Notes under the pieces: generated by a model | Database searches by the model: none | Told to the model about the DNA's origin: nothing | Seen by the model: only the letters and a program-made list of their open reading frames with translations | Position numbers and translations under genes: made by a program | Source of the DNA: Vibrio sp. HB236076 | Lineage (GTDB): Bacteria > Pseudomonadota > Gammaproteobacteria > Enterobacterales > Vibrionaceae | Length of the DNA: 64,000 nt | Direction: 5' to 3' | Assembly (NCBI RefSeq): GCF_040957575.1 | Contig: NZ_CP162602.1 | Coordinates: forward strand, 62,001 to 126,000 | Part shown: positions 37,104 to 46,444 of the stretch, piece after piece | Position numbering within the stretch: the stretch's first letter is position 1 | Layout of the letters: each line of letters starts with the position of its first letter

Positions 37104-40100
37104 TTAGCCCATGATCTCATTCATCCGCTCCTGAAAGTAGCTTGGGTATTTTTCCATCACTGCCCTAGCTCCGTCCCGATCTTTTTTCAGTGCCTTCACG
37201 AGATTCTTCTTCTGGTGCGCATCTAGGCTCAAGGATGTGGTGAGATCCTGAGCGATGACGCGGTCCGAAAAGCCAAGTTCGTATAGAGTTATGGTTGTTT
37301 CGGTCGGTAGCCCATATTTTAGTCGCTTTTGAAAAACATGCAGACGACTGATGAGGTCCTCGCTGTCTCGGCCCAGAGTTTCGATGAGTTCACACACTGC
37401 GCCAATAACGAGGGCTCCTTCGTAAGCAAGCTTACCTTCCCCAACATCGACAACATGGTCGACCTTGAACTCTCGTCGCCGAGAGCCCCAAATCATCTTA
37501 CATTTTCGCTCTCGAATGATTTTGAGGAGATCGTTAAAGGGTTTTCCACTGATCCATCCATGCGCGATTTCTTTAAGAACCTCCGGCTTATCGAACTTGG
37601 TGAATACGCCGCTGTTGATATGTCGGATAAGCAATGGCCAGACAAGATCGAGCACCTCTGTTTCATCATCAATCGAAAGCAGGCTGTCAACGTTGGCTTG
37701 AACCCATCCCTCAATTGCTTGGGCATCCCGAATTCCGTAAAGTGTTCTGCCGTATATTTTGCGGCGAGCCGGATCAGTGATATTTGCCGAGATGTTCCCC
37801 GCAAGAAGCTGAAACAACTCACGGATATGCTCCTTTTTCTGATCATCGGCCAGGAAGAAAGCCAGAGTTCCTTCGGCCAGACGGGTCACATCAGTTTCTG
37901 AAAGACCATCCTCGGATTCATCCCAATGGGATAACAGGAAGCTCTCGACGGCACAGATGAGGTTGATTCTCCAGGCGACCTGCCGCTCGACACCATCTCT
38001 TGAGAATCCTTTGTTCCGATGTTGTGCGGCTATCCTAGCAGCATACTGTGTAACTTCATCGGGATCGTTGATGTAGGCCTTGGCAAAATCCAGAGCCTCC
38101 ATTGTGATGATGAATTTCTCGTCATCACTCTTGATGGCGTCGAAGATCGATAAGAGGTTACTAATACATGGCTCTGAATTAGAAGGCTCAAGGAGTTCTT
38201 TCACTTGCTCCCAGCGCCATTTGTCCCTACGGACCTTTCGCTTATCATAGATTAGCGGATCTGCAAACAGGATACTGCCTTCAGTATGCATCCCGGCGCG
38301 ACCCGCTCGGCCAATAAGGTTGTGGAAATCACGAACTTTGATGCGCTCCATACCTTGGTAAACACTGGTCACGATGAGATATCGAATCGGAAGATTTACG
38401 CCCTGTGCCAATGTGGATGTGCAAACAACGAATCGCACAAGGTCGTTGCGCATGGCATGCTCCACCGCCAGACGGATACCATGCGGCGTATTTCCATGAT
38501 GGGAAAAAACGCCGTGAGCCGCGCTTTGTGACGCCGGGGCGTCAGCACCGAGATTTTCGACATGCAGATGTCTCAGCCGTTCAACTTCCTGGGTGCCAGA
38601 GAAATCTGACGGCAAGGCCAAGGGGGCGCCTCGTTCGATAATATCGACGATTTTATCGCAGATGCTTGCTGCTGTTGATTTTCTCCCACAAAAAATAGCG
38701 ACACTACCATTCGGGACCAATCTCAACCCTAGATAAAGTGCTACTGTTTTCCCAAAATCAGGATTTGGCTTGCCATTAGGTTTCATCGCTTGTTCTGGAA
38801 AAAAACGTTCAGTGGTTTCCCTTGGTTTCCGTCCAAGAGTGAATCTTTCGATTACCCTCGGAACGAAAAACTCGCCTTGTTCGGCATTACGGCTGTCGAC
38901 ATATTCGATCCTTCCCAATTGATCAAGCCAGCTCGCGAACCCGACTGACCTGAAGGTCGGAATTAGAGTCGTGCCTTCAACAACATTAGGTTCCCCGTTC
39001 AGCCACTCTCCGACAGACTTGGCGTTGCTGATAACAGCCGAGATTAACACCTTCTGAGTTCTTTCAGGGATCATTGAGCGCAATGATGTCAGGAGTAGTT
39101 CGTATGTTATGCCTCTGGTGCCGCTGTCAAACTGGTGGCCCTCGTCAAAAACTAATAGCCCAATGTGATCTGCCAGCTCTGGAGCATGCCTAAGGACGTA
39201 AAGCAACTTCTCGGGAGTAACAACAAGGATCTGTTGGTGCCCCAAAAGTTCGGCAATCTCGAAGTCGGTCTGTAGGGCATCGGATAATTCATCCACCTTA
39301 GTGGGTTCGTCGTGGAACGCCTCAATGAGACTGTTTTTTATCTCATGACATAGTGCCCGAAACGGAGCAATGATAATGGCCAGTGCTACGCGATCTGCCA
39401 GAAACGCGCTACGAAGAATAACTTCGGCTGCTTTTGTTTTTCCCGCACTGGTAGGCATTTGAACGATAGCAGATTTACCTTTGAGAACATCTGCTCTTCC
39501 CAACAGGTGCTGTGCTGGCCACAGCTCTTTGATGAAAGACTTCTTCTGAATTGAGGATTGCCATTTATTCCTTGAAAGCCCTGAATAGAAAGGAAGAGCA
39601 TTCCAACAGGAGTTCTGAATTTTTTTTCTGATTAGGGCTGTAGCAATATCACCGAGAAGAAGCTGCCTAGGGGAACCTAATTCATAAACAGCACTCCTTA
39701 GCTGTCTAAGCTTGTCTAAGAGTTCTTTTTCACCAGTGCCATTCTTGACAAACTCTACTAACGCCTCGAAAACGACATCAATATAATTTCCGAGTTCTCC
39801 CTCTGCACCACCAAAATATGTAGAGATATCTCCTCGCAACATCCAAAAAATAAGATTCTCCAGGCCGTAAGCATCCAGATCTGGAAAATCAGTATCTACT
39901 TTCCGGGCTAGTACCGAAGCGCTTCCAGGTAAATCACAAAGATAGTATGAAGAAGCTCCAACTAGTAGGAGATATGGATCCAGACTCTCATTCAACTTTG
40001 ACTGGACATATGAATCAAAAAAATGGGCAGAAAAGAGTAGGCTTCTCCTCAGATCGGAGAGTAATTCGGGATCCGGATTGTCTCGGTTCATAGTAGCGGC

Positions 40101-40253
40101 AAGGTCACCCAGTAGGCCGATTGAAATAGGAAAAAGCTTGGCTGGATCTTGTGTGATTTTAATGTGATGTTCATCCGGAACACTATACTCAATCATCTTA
40201 GCCTTTGACCGCGTGACGCCAAGCAGTAATTGGGATTTCTGTTCAGGCTTCAT
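37104..40253 (-). CDS. hamB: Hachiman defence helicase HamB
   Basis: A 1049-residue superfamily 2 helicase. Motif I is QMPTSAGKTKAAEVIL near residue 268, motif II LLVFDEGHQFDSGTRG (DEGH) near 369, a Ski2-like motif V segment CTSTLAQGVNLPIRYLI near 625, and motif VI HNLIGRAGRAG near 648. The extra N-terminal (about 250) and C-terminal (about 400) regions have no assigned domains. It overlaps the end of a DUF1837 nuclease gene by 11 bases, the hamA-hamB arrangement of Hachiman. In that system the helicase is thought to sense damaged or phage DNA and release the nuclease. Confidence 0.9.
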   Translation of the reverse strand: MKPEQKSQLLLGVTRSKAKMIEYSVPDEHHIKITQDPAKLFPISIGLLGDLAATMNRDNPDPELLSDLRRSLLFSAHFFDSYVQSKLNESLDPYLLLVGASSYYLCDLPGSASVLARKVDTDFPDLDAYGLENLIFWMLRGDISTYFGGAEGELGNYIDVVFEALVEFVKNGTGEKELLDKLRQLRSAVYELGSPRQLLLGDIATALIRKKIQNSCWNALPFYSGLSRNKWQSSIQKKSFIKELWPAQHLLGRADVLKGKSAIVQMPTSAGKTKAAEVILRSAFLADRVALAIIIAPFRALCHEIKNSLIEAFHDEPTKVDELSDALQTDFEIAELLGHQQILVVTPEKLLYVLRHAPELADHIGLLVFDEGHQFDSGTRGITYELLLTSLRSMIPERTQKVLISAVISNAKSVGEWLNGEPNVVEGTTLIPTFRSVGFASWLDQLGRIEYVDSRNAEQGEFFVPRVIERFTLGRKPRETTERFFPEQAMKPNGKPNPDFGKTVALYLGLRLVPNGSVAIFCGRKSTAASICDKIVDIIERGAPLALPSDFSGTQEVERLRHLHVENLGADAPASQSAAHGVFSHHGNTPHGIRLAVEHAMRNDLVRFVVCTSTLAQGVNLPIRYLIVTSVYQGMERIKVRDFHNLIGRAGRAGMHTEGSILFADPLIYDKRKVRRDKWRWEQVKELLEPSNSEPCISNLLSIFDAIKSDDEKFIITMEALDFAKAYINDPDEVTQYAARIAAQHRNKGFSRDGVERQVAWRINLICAVESFLLSHWDESEDGLSETDVTRLAEGTLAFFLADDQKKEHIRELFQLLAGNISANITDPARRKIYGRTLYGIRDAQAIEGWVQANVDSLLSIDDETEVLDLVWPLLIRHINSGVFTKFDKPEVLKEIAHGWISGKPFNDLLKIIRERKCKMIWGSRRREFKVDHVVDVGEGKLAYEGALVIGAVCELIETLGRDSEDLISRLHVFQKRLKYGLPTETTITLYELGFSDRVIAQDLTTSLSLDAHQKKNLVKALKKDRDGARAVMEKYPSYFQERMNEIMG

Positions 40254-41091
40254 CCGCAGCTCTCCTGTATAGTTCGTGGACCAAAGCCATCATGTCGACC
40301 CCCTTTATAACTAAGAGAACCAGATTTTCACTGTTCGGATGAGAGATATGTTCCTTTGATTTTGGAGACTTCGGGATTGTCTCGCAATTCGAAGACCCTA
40401 TAACATTTGCATCAAAATGTTCATCTGAGATGATTGCCGCAGCACCAAATGACTCTTTATATGGTATGTCAACTGGATTCTGAAATCGATCAATTAGCTG
40501 AGCTTCGCCTCTGCTTCCTTTCTCGAATAGCTTTTGCTTAATGTAGTGGAGCGATTCACCTATTCTGAGGTGATCTTTTGCTGAATCATTAATAGCATCT
40601 TGTAATCTGTTTTTCCCAGATCCTGAGAACTGAGTCTTAGCTTCGAATACAATTAGAAGGTCTTCTGGAGATGTCGAGTAATCCAGGTTGCAGAAGCGAA
40701 AACCAATAACATCACTGCCCTTGGGTGACTCATCTCGGACAACCTTCGACGACCACCGTATTCTGGGAACCCAGAAGCCCAGACACCATTGAAGATAGTC
40801 AGCAACGAGAATTTCACCAAAATCACCCGCTCGTATTCCGGGGCCAAGCTTTGTTGAGCTACAAGGGAATTTAAGAGTATTGAGATAGTCTTTACGAGAT
40901 TGCTGACCTCTGAGGAAATCTATATCGGTATCCAAGCAATAGTGGTTGCGAAAGTGTTTTGCCCAAGCGGAGAGTACAGCCTCGTCTTTCTTATGATGGA
41001 ACGCCCAAATTTCTACCTCCTTCCCATCGGCAGTTTTCAGTCGTTCACCTGTATCAGTGAGCCAGTTAATATGCTCCGAAGTCCAAGGCAT
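40243..41091 (-). CDS. hamA: Hachiman defence nuclease HamA (DUF1837)
   Basis: A 282-residue DUF1837 protein. A PD-(D/E)XK-type active site can be traced: E93 in AGDFGEILVADYL, D127 in PKGSDVIGF and E150-x-K152 in LLIVFEAKTQFSGSGK. In Hachiman, HamA is a DNase held inactive by HamB; once released it degrades DNA and stops infection. The start MPWTSEHINW is from the ATG at 41091. The gene is upstream of hamB with an 11-base overlap. The 619 bases before it contain no gene. Confidence 0.9.
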   Translation of the reverse strand: MPWTSEHINWLTDTGERLKTADGKEVEIWAFHHKKDEAVLSAWAKHFRNHYCLDTDIDFLRGQQSRKDYLNTLKFPCSSTKLGPGIRAGDFGEILVADYLQWCLGFWVPRIRWSSKVVRDESPKGSDVIGFRFCNLDYSTSPEDLLIVFEAKTQFSGSGKNRLQDAINDSAKDHLRIGESLHYIKQKLFEKGSRGEAQLIDRFQNPVDIPYKESFGAAAIISDEHFDANVIGSSNCETIPKSPKSKEHISHPNSENLVLLVIKGVDMMALVHELYRRAADEA

Positions 41092-41710
41092 TTAATTTCC
41101 GTATCTTAATGTGAGGGTAGTTTACGTCTTAGTATTCATGCACTGTTTAAAGGAATCAATCGATTGTGGGACTTGGCTGCTGCCACATCCGTATTATTTG
41201 ATATTAATCATGCTGTAGAATTTTTCGGCGTCAGAAATAATATAACTAAACACATAAGGGAACTAGGATAGACCTTTTATTTATTTCCTCAAAGCTCTGA
41301 TGTGAGTTAACTGCGTGTCACTTTGCTGAGACATCATGGGCAATTTAGTGTTTCATGCCCCATCAGCAAGCCTATGGACAGAAACGAGTTAAGCTAACCG
41401 CACTATTTCGTTTCTGTCTCATTAGGAAAAGTAAGTTGAAGTCTTAGACGTTTTTTATATTAAAATGCCGGAGTAGAGCAAACAGCCTTAGCTTTAAAGA
41501 GCTTAGACTGACGAATACTCAAAGCCGTAGACCAACCCCCGAAAACTAGTGTTAAAAACACACCAATGATTGACAAGGGTAGTGACCAAGCTTTTGGCTC
41601 TTCGATTTTCGTATATTCCGCCTAAATTGATACTAGGTGTACTGATTCGAGCTTGAACACTGTGAGCAAAGCCTACCCTATTCTCTGGTTCACCATTTTC
41701 TCCTAACTCA
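41092..41710. other. Gene-free spacer between the Hachiman and Gabija-like operons
   Basis: No supported gene lies in these 619 bases. The right part contains the end of the helicase transcript; an 84-codon frame at 41503-41757 has no ribosome site and no known domain. The hamA promoter should lie near 41092-41250. The block gggcaatttNgtg at 41338 and gacagaaa at 41377 recur in the same order at 46294 and 46340, which may be remains of a repeated sequence. Confidence 0.4.
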
Positions 41711-43585
41711 CTATTCCAACACAGTTTTTGGAAGGTGGATAATCTCCCCCTCGTCAAACCAACCTTGCTGGAGTGCTGTCCTAGCTACTTCTTCGGGTTC
41801 GTTTGTATAGGCGATAACAGCCAAGCTTTCTTCAGCTCGACTGCAAGTGACATAAAAGAGTCTTTTGGTTCGATCAATTCCAGTCTCTTTGCCTTCTCTT
41901 TGGTTACGCTGATCTGTTTCTGAGAGAGGCTTAGCTCCAAATAGTTTGTCATAACTGAATAAAAATCCACGAGCCTCTTCATCATCTAGTACGACCATAA
42001 CTCGGGGAAACTCAAGCCCTTTGATACCTTGATGGGTGCCGAATTCTGAATCGTCTGAAATATACTGAACGTAAGCTTTAAACTCGCTGAACTTTGCTTT
42101 AAGAGCATTGTCCCACGCATCAATAGTTGGATTGATATCACGTTCACTCTCAGGCTCTTGATACTCTTTTTCCTCATCTCTAGTTGCGATAACAGCTAAA
42201 GTTTCTGGTAAAGGAAATAGTCCGCTACGATGGATTTCTTTGAGTATGCTGTGCAGGCTAGGCTCTGAGGCTCCATCCCACAAACCGTGGAGTGAATCAA
42301 CAGCATGCTTGGCCTTATCCAGTTCCGCTCTAGGGTTACTACTGACTTGTAAATGTTCAGCAGAGATAAGAGGGGAGTATTTGTTTACGATTCGGCTAAC
42401 AGCAAACTTATTCCCTGACTTCAAGTTATCGATAAGTGGTAGAACTCGGCCTGAGAAAAGGGTGATACAAGCATGGGTACCATCAAGTAAACTAGTCCTG
42501 AGCTTATCAATTGCATACAGAGGGTCAAAGAAGCTTGAAAACCCCCCTCGCCTTGCAGCCATATGATGCTCTAAAGTTAGTGTTTTCCTGTTCTTTCTAT
42601 CTTCTATCCAAAGTTCGTCTCCGGTAATGTTTGCCATTTCTTGGCAAATCGATTCTTCAAATACCGCCTTATCAATTTCGTCTTTGGTATTTGCGATAAA
42701 TAGACGAACAAAGCCCTCTGCGTCTTTGGCCGGTAGTTGAACGTTTTGGTCAACATCCTCACGAATTCTATTGATAAGCTTTACAACCCGCCGTGGACAA
42801 CGGTAGTTGTATTCCTTCTTGGGAGTCAGCCAGTCATCAGGTAAGTCTTGACCTAAATGCTCCTTGCCGTCGTTGTAGATCCGTTGCATTACATCCCCAA
42901 ATAGACCCATTGAAAACTGCTCTTTGTGAGATGCTTGAACAGCAAAGAGTGCCTCAATCAGCTCTTTCTTGGTGTCCTGGCTCTCATCTACAAGTAAAAT
43001 TGGAAACTTGCGAATAAGGATCTGTTGCAAGAGAGGCTTGTTTGTTAGGAGTTCGGCGGTCATACCAATTACTTCTGAATGGCTAAGTGAGTCGCTGCCC
43101 GTATTACCTCCGTTGGGGTTGTATGAAAACTTCCGAACTCTATCAAGTGAGCCCAGTCGCCTTTGTTTTGATGCGATCTGTCGACGTCTGTCTTCAGCTG
43201 CCTTTGTACCTTCGCGTCCTTTACGCTGAGCTTCTTCAAGTTCTTTAATATCGGTTTGAAGACTGGCTTTGAGCATGCCTCTAATGTCGTTTGGGTGAGG
43301 TTTTATAAGTTCCCAAGCGAAGCTATGAATTGTTGAAACACTGAAGCTTGGATCAAACTCCAAACGACGCTTGATTTCATCACATGCTGCATTGGTGTAT
43401 GTAATGATCGCTACTTGCTGAGCATTTACTCGTAAGCGATGTATGTTCTGCTCACGAAATCGCTTTAGCACTTCTACCAATGAACGTGTTTTTCCCGAGC
43501 CAGCTCCGGCAAATAGAAAAAAGCTCTTAGGGGCATCAAGATTAAGACAACTATAGATGACCTCATCAACATTAATGCCTTTCAT
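41711..43585 (-). CDS. gajB: UvrD/Rep-type helicase, Gabija-like GajB
   Basis: A 624-residue superfamily 1A helicase. Walker A is FAGAGSGKTRSLVEVL near residue 26, motif II LLVDESQDTKKELIEAL near 200, motif V GIKGLEFPRVMVVLDDE near 530, and motif VI FYVTCSRAEESLAVIAYT near 580. Its ATG overlaps the nuclease stop by four bases, so the two are translated together. The OLD-nuclease plus UvrD-helicase pair defines Gabija (class 2 OLD) systems, in which GajB activates GajA during phage infection. It is longer than the reference GajB of about 490 residues. Confidence 0.82.
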   Translation of the reverse strand: MKGINVDEVIYSCLNLDAPKSFFLFAGAGSGKTRSLVEVLKRFREQNIHRLRVNAQQVAIITYTNAACDEIKRRLEFDPSFSVSTIHSFAWELIKPHPNDIRGMLKASLQTDIKELEEAQRKGREGTKAAEDRRRQIASKQRRLGSLDRVRKFSYNPNGGNTGSDSLSHSEVIGMTAELLTNKPLLQQILIRKFPILLVDESQDTKKELIEALFAVQASHKEQFSMGLFGDVMQRIYNDGKEHLGQDLPDDWLTPKKEYNYRCPRRVVKLINRIREDVDQNVQLPAKDAEGFVRLFIANTKDEIDKAVFEESICQEMANITGDELWIEDRKNRKTLTLEHHMAARRGGFSSFFDPLYAIDKLRTSLLDGTHACITLFSGRVLPLIDNLKSGNKFAVSRIVNKYSPLISAEHLQVSSNPRAELDKAKHAVDSLHGLWDGASEPSLHSILKEIHRSGLFPLPETLAVIATRDEEKEYQEPESERDINPTIDAWDNALKAKFSEFKAYVQYISDDSEFGTHQGIKGLEFPRVMVVLDDEEARGFLFSYDKLFGAKPLSETDQRNQREGKETGIDRTKRLFYVTCSRAEESLAVIAYTNEPEEVARTALQQGWFDEGEIIHLPKTVLE

Positions 43586-45924
43586 GAACCAACCTCCTGA
43601 GTCGATTTTGGGTGAGCTAACTCCTCAAGTGTTGTTTTAAGCCATGATAGCCCTTCTCGTATGTAATATGGTGGTTGAAAAGTGCTGAGATCCACTAAAT
43701 AGAGTAGATCTAGAGCCATCTCTGCTTTTTTAGCACTCTTATTCAGTGCGTTAAACATGTCTTCACAGGTCTCATCGAAGGATGCCTTCTTAGTGGCATC
43801 AGCCATTTTCTTTGTGAGGCCTGTGACCTGGGTCATACGCTGGAAGGTTGGAAGGTTGGCCAATACCAAAGCATCCTCGAATGTGTAAGGAATAGCGGAT
43901 CTAAATCCTGTTAGTCCCTTGTTGTCAGGGGGGAGAGTAACAATAATTTTGGAGGGGTAAGCTACCCGAACCTTTCCACAGCTTGCTGTTTTCTTCTCTG
44001 AAGAAACCCCAATTACTTCATCCAAATCAGTTGTACTCGGAGCCCAAGTCTTTAGCGTATCATTTCCAGTTAATTGATTTTGACCTATTTGGGGCCTAGC
44101 TTTATTTGTCTTGAACTTAGGTTCACCCTTAGCATTTTTTTCTCCAGTATCTTCCTTTTCCAGAGAATCTAAGTCGGTAATGATCAGCGTCGGTATCCCC
44201 AAGGCTTCAATTAACGGACGCAAACGGTGAGCATGACTACCACCTATCTCAAGTAATGAGATGTAGCTTTTATCAAGTTCGGGGCAATGGTTTTTGATGA
44301 AGTGAGGCACCAGCATTCGTTCCGCAGGTCCTTCTATCAGGATTGCGGCATCTGCGAAAAATAGATCGCAGTGTGTTGTTCTTAGATAGCGTGTTGCGAA
44401 CTGCGCAGTTTCATTTCTTCTCTGTTCTTCAGGATCTTGCCCATTTGCTTGTTTTTTTCGCTCAATACCAAATATCGTTGACATATTTACAACACTGGCA
44501 CAGGGTACGTCCCTGGCTGTTGCAACTGGGATTCTTCGGAAATAGCGCAAGCCAGTGAAGTCGGTTTCGTGAGTAATATGGCTGGAGTGCGTGCTAACCA
44601 CCATTTGAGTAGAAAACTGCTTTTTACCTCCAAGATCTGAGTGAGCTCTTAGAACGCTGTAAGCTTTCTTTATGAATACTTGTTGAACTTGTGCGTGCAA
44701 GTGAGCTTCAGGTTCTTCAATCAACATGAGGTGAATAGGTTCAATGCGCTTGCTACTGTTTTCTTCTCGTTTGCCTGCTTTACCTACACGCATCCATTCA
44801 TCTCGGAAACGGATGAGGTTGAAGATCATTGAGATGAGGTTTTGATAACCGAGTCCGTTATATTTTTCCGGTAAGCAAAACCCCTCTTGAGAAGTACTGT
44901 TATCGCGCAATACGTTGAACTGAACTGCTGAGTCATGATTCAAGCCTTCCAACGGATTTACTTTGCTTGAGAGCAAAATCTGGGGGTCACTAAAACCCGG
45001 GTAGTTAAGCCCCTCCAGCTCCCCTATCGCATTACTGAAACTACTCTTCAACTTTTCATCGAATGCGACTCTGGCAGCCTCCATTGCTTCGAGGGCATCA
45101 AGATCGCTTTCTTCTGGCAGCTCATTCGGATTGAGGTGCTTATCGAAGTAGCTTCTGAGCTGAGCAGATAAACGTCGTTCGCTATTAGTGCTTCCTTCAC
45201 CTGAATTGGGATCTGAAAATCCACGTTGTGCGTTAATGATATCTACTTTAAATAAACCATCAAACGGATCGTTTTCCATTGCCTCCATGTATTCTTTGAA
45301 GGGCTGTGGTTGCGTTAGATTAGCTAAATTTGGGTCTAGTACATAAGCATTGACAGTGAAATAGCTTTGGAGATTTCTGTCCAAAAAATCTCGCATTGAT
45401 GTTGGCCACAATGTCAAAGCTGATGAGTTGTTATTACCATTTTTGCCGTTACGAGATGCTAAAGTGGCTTGAGCTGCCGAGTGTGCAGACACGTAAGCTT
45501 TGTATAGTTCTTCAGGGTCTTTAGGTTCCAAAATCAACCTAGCCCCCAGTAAGCCCCCGTCCCAATCCAGATTTGGTAAAAGATGGCGGACATAGTGGAT
45601 CTGTGACACATCGACGTCCAACCAAATATCAATCGACGGAAACTGCTCACGCCAAATGTCTTGTGTCAAATCGGGTTGTCGTTCTTCTCCAGTGCTTACC
45701 CAGTTAGCGCCGATTTGATCAATGTTGTTCCAATTAGCTAGAGTGATGTCGGTAGTAGAAAGCTCTTTCCGTTTTGATTTCCTCAAAAACATGATCAGCG
45801 CATCCATCGCTGAGGTTTTACCGCTATTATTCGCACCAACAAGAATAGTATTAGCTTCTGCAAGCTCTACACGACAATTCTTTAATTTCCGAAAGTTTTG
45901 GATATCTATATGGGCAATTTTCAT
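43582..45924 (-). CDS. gajA: OLD-family ATP-dependent nuclease, Gabija-like GajA
   Basis: A 780-residue protein with an ABC-type ATPase and a TOPRIM nuclease domain. The N-terminus MKIAHIDIQNFRKLKNC leads to Walker A GANNSGKT (K36), and the ATPase is completed by HLMLIEEPEAHLHAQ (Walker B) and VVSTHSSHI about residues 395-450. TOPRIM carries ILIEGPAERMLVPHF near 530 and LIITDLDS near 583. In Gabija the ATPase senses nucleotide levels and TOPRIM nicks DNA. It is about 200 residues longer than reference GajA, with extra sequence in the ATPase insertion and a helical C-terminal tail after TOPRIM. Confidence 0.85.
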   Translation of the reverse strand: MKIAHIDIQNFRKLKNCRVELAEANTILVGANNSGKTSAMDALIMFLRKSKRKELSTTDITLANWNNIDQIGANWVSTGEERQPDLTQDIWREQFPSIDIWLDVDVSQIHYVRHLLPNLDWDGGLLGARLILEPKDPEELYKAYVSAHSAAQATLASRNGKNGNNNSSALTLWPTSMRDFLDRNLQSYFTVNAYVLDPNLANLTQPQPFKEYMEAMENDPFDGLFKVDIINAQRGFSDPNSGEGSTNSERRLSAQLRSYFDKHLNPNELPEESDLDALEAMEAARVAFDEKLKSSFSNAIGELEGLNYPGFSDPQILLSSKVNPLEGLNHDSAVQFNVLRDNSTSQEGFCLPEKYNGLGYQNLISMIFNLIRFRDEWMRVGKAGKREENSSKRIEPIHLMLIEEPEAHLHAQVQQVFIKKAYSVLRAHSDLGGKKQFSTQMVVSTHSSHITHETDFTGLRYFRRIPVATARDVPCASVVNMSTIFGIERKKQANGQDPEEQRRNETAQFATRYLRTTHCDLFFADAAILIEGPAERMLVPHFIKNHCPELDKSYISLLEIGGSHAHRLRPLIEALGIPTLIITDLDSLEKEDTGEKNAKGEPKFKTNKARPQIGQNQLTGNDTLKTWAPSTTDLDEVIGVSSEKKTASCGKVRVAYPSKIIVTLPPDNKGLTGFRSAIPYTFEDALVLANLPTFQRMTQVTGLTKKMADATKKASFDETCEDMFNALNKSAKKAEMALDLLYLVDLSTFQPPYYIREGLSWLKTTLEELAHPKSTQEVGS

Positions 45925-46444
45925 TGCTATATTCCCTAGCTTAATTGGATTTCAACGCATGTTTGTGGCGCTTTCTTTTAAATTTCATTTTGGCTGGTTT
46001 ATCTGCTTGAGTAAGAGATTGAATAGCTACCATCTCAGTAGACTCTTTTGTATTACTCTTCTTACCTCGTCGCGCAACACACCATCACTGTCTAACTTTT
46101 CCGATATAATACACCACAAAGTGCATAAAGAAATACCTGATCTAGACCGCATCAGAGAACGAGTGAACAATGTCCTGACAGTAGGTAACGAATAGCTTTT
46201 TTGGGGTTAATGATTGAAGGTTAGATGATTAGTTTTTGTATGGTGAAACTAGCATTTTTATCACGTAGTGAAAAACTGGCTAAACACACTTTGGGGCAAT
46301 TTCGTGCCAAATAGCCGAGGTCAATCTGACACGTTGATAGACAGAAATTGTTTAGAGTCCGGACTTAAATTTGCGAAAGAAGAATAACTTTAAGTATGGA
46401 AAGTTCACTTAGCATAGTGCCCTAACTAATGATGCAGAAAATAA
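45925..46444. other. Gene-free spacer upstream of the Gabija-like operon
   Basis: These 520 bases hold the promoter region of the nuclease operon but no supported gene. A plus-strand frame continuing from inside the nuclease gene to 46195 ends in a plausible-looking segment (HKVHKEIPDLDRIRERVNNV), but has no start of its own; it could be a gene remnant. A TATAAT-containing AT-rich patch is near 46102. Confidence 0.4.

Noticed and set aside
37329..37901. 190-codon plus-strand frame inside hamB
   Set aside because: Antisense to a helicase with clear motifs; no ribosome site or recognisable domain.
41503..41757. 84-codon minus-strand frame after the Gabija-like helicase
   Set aside because: Overlaps the helicase end in another frame with no known domain; at most a remnant of a repeated sequence.
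41711..45924. RecBCD-like or plain DNA-repair reading of the nuclease-helicase pair
   Set aside because: The OLD ATPase-TOPRIM nuclease overlapped by a UvrD-type helicase is the Gabija arrangement, and it sits directly beside Hachiman.
45722..46195. 157-codon plus-strand frame crossing the start of the OLD nuclease gene
   Set aside because: Its first half is antisense to the ATPase domain; the rest has no start of its own, so it is at most a decayed fragment.
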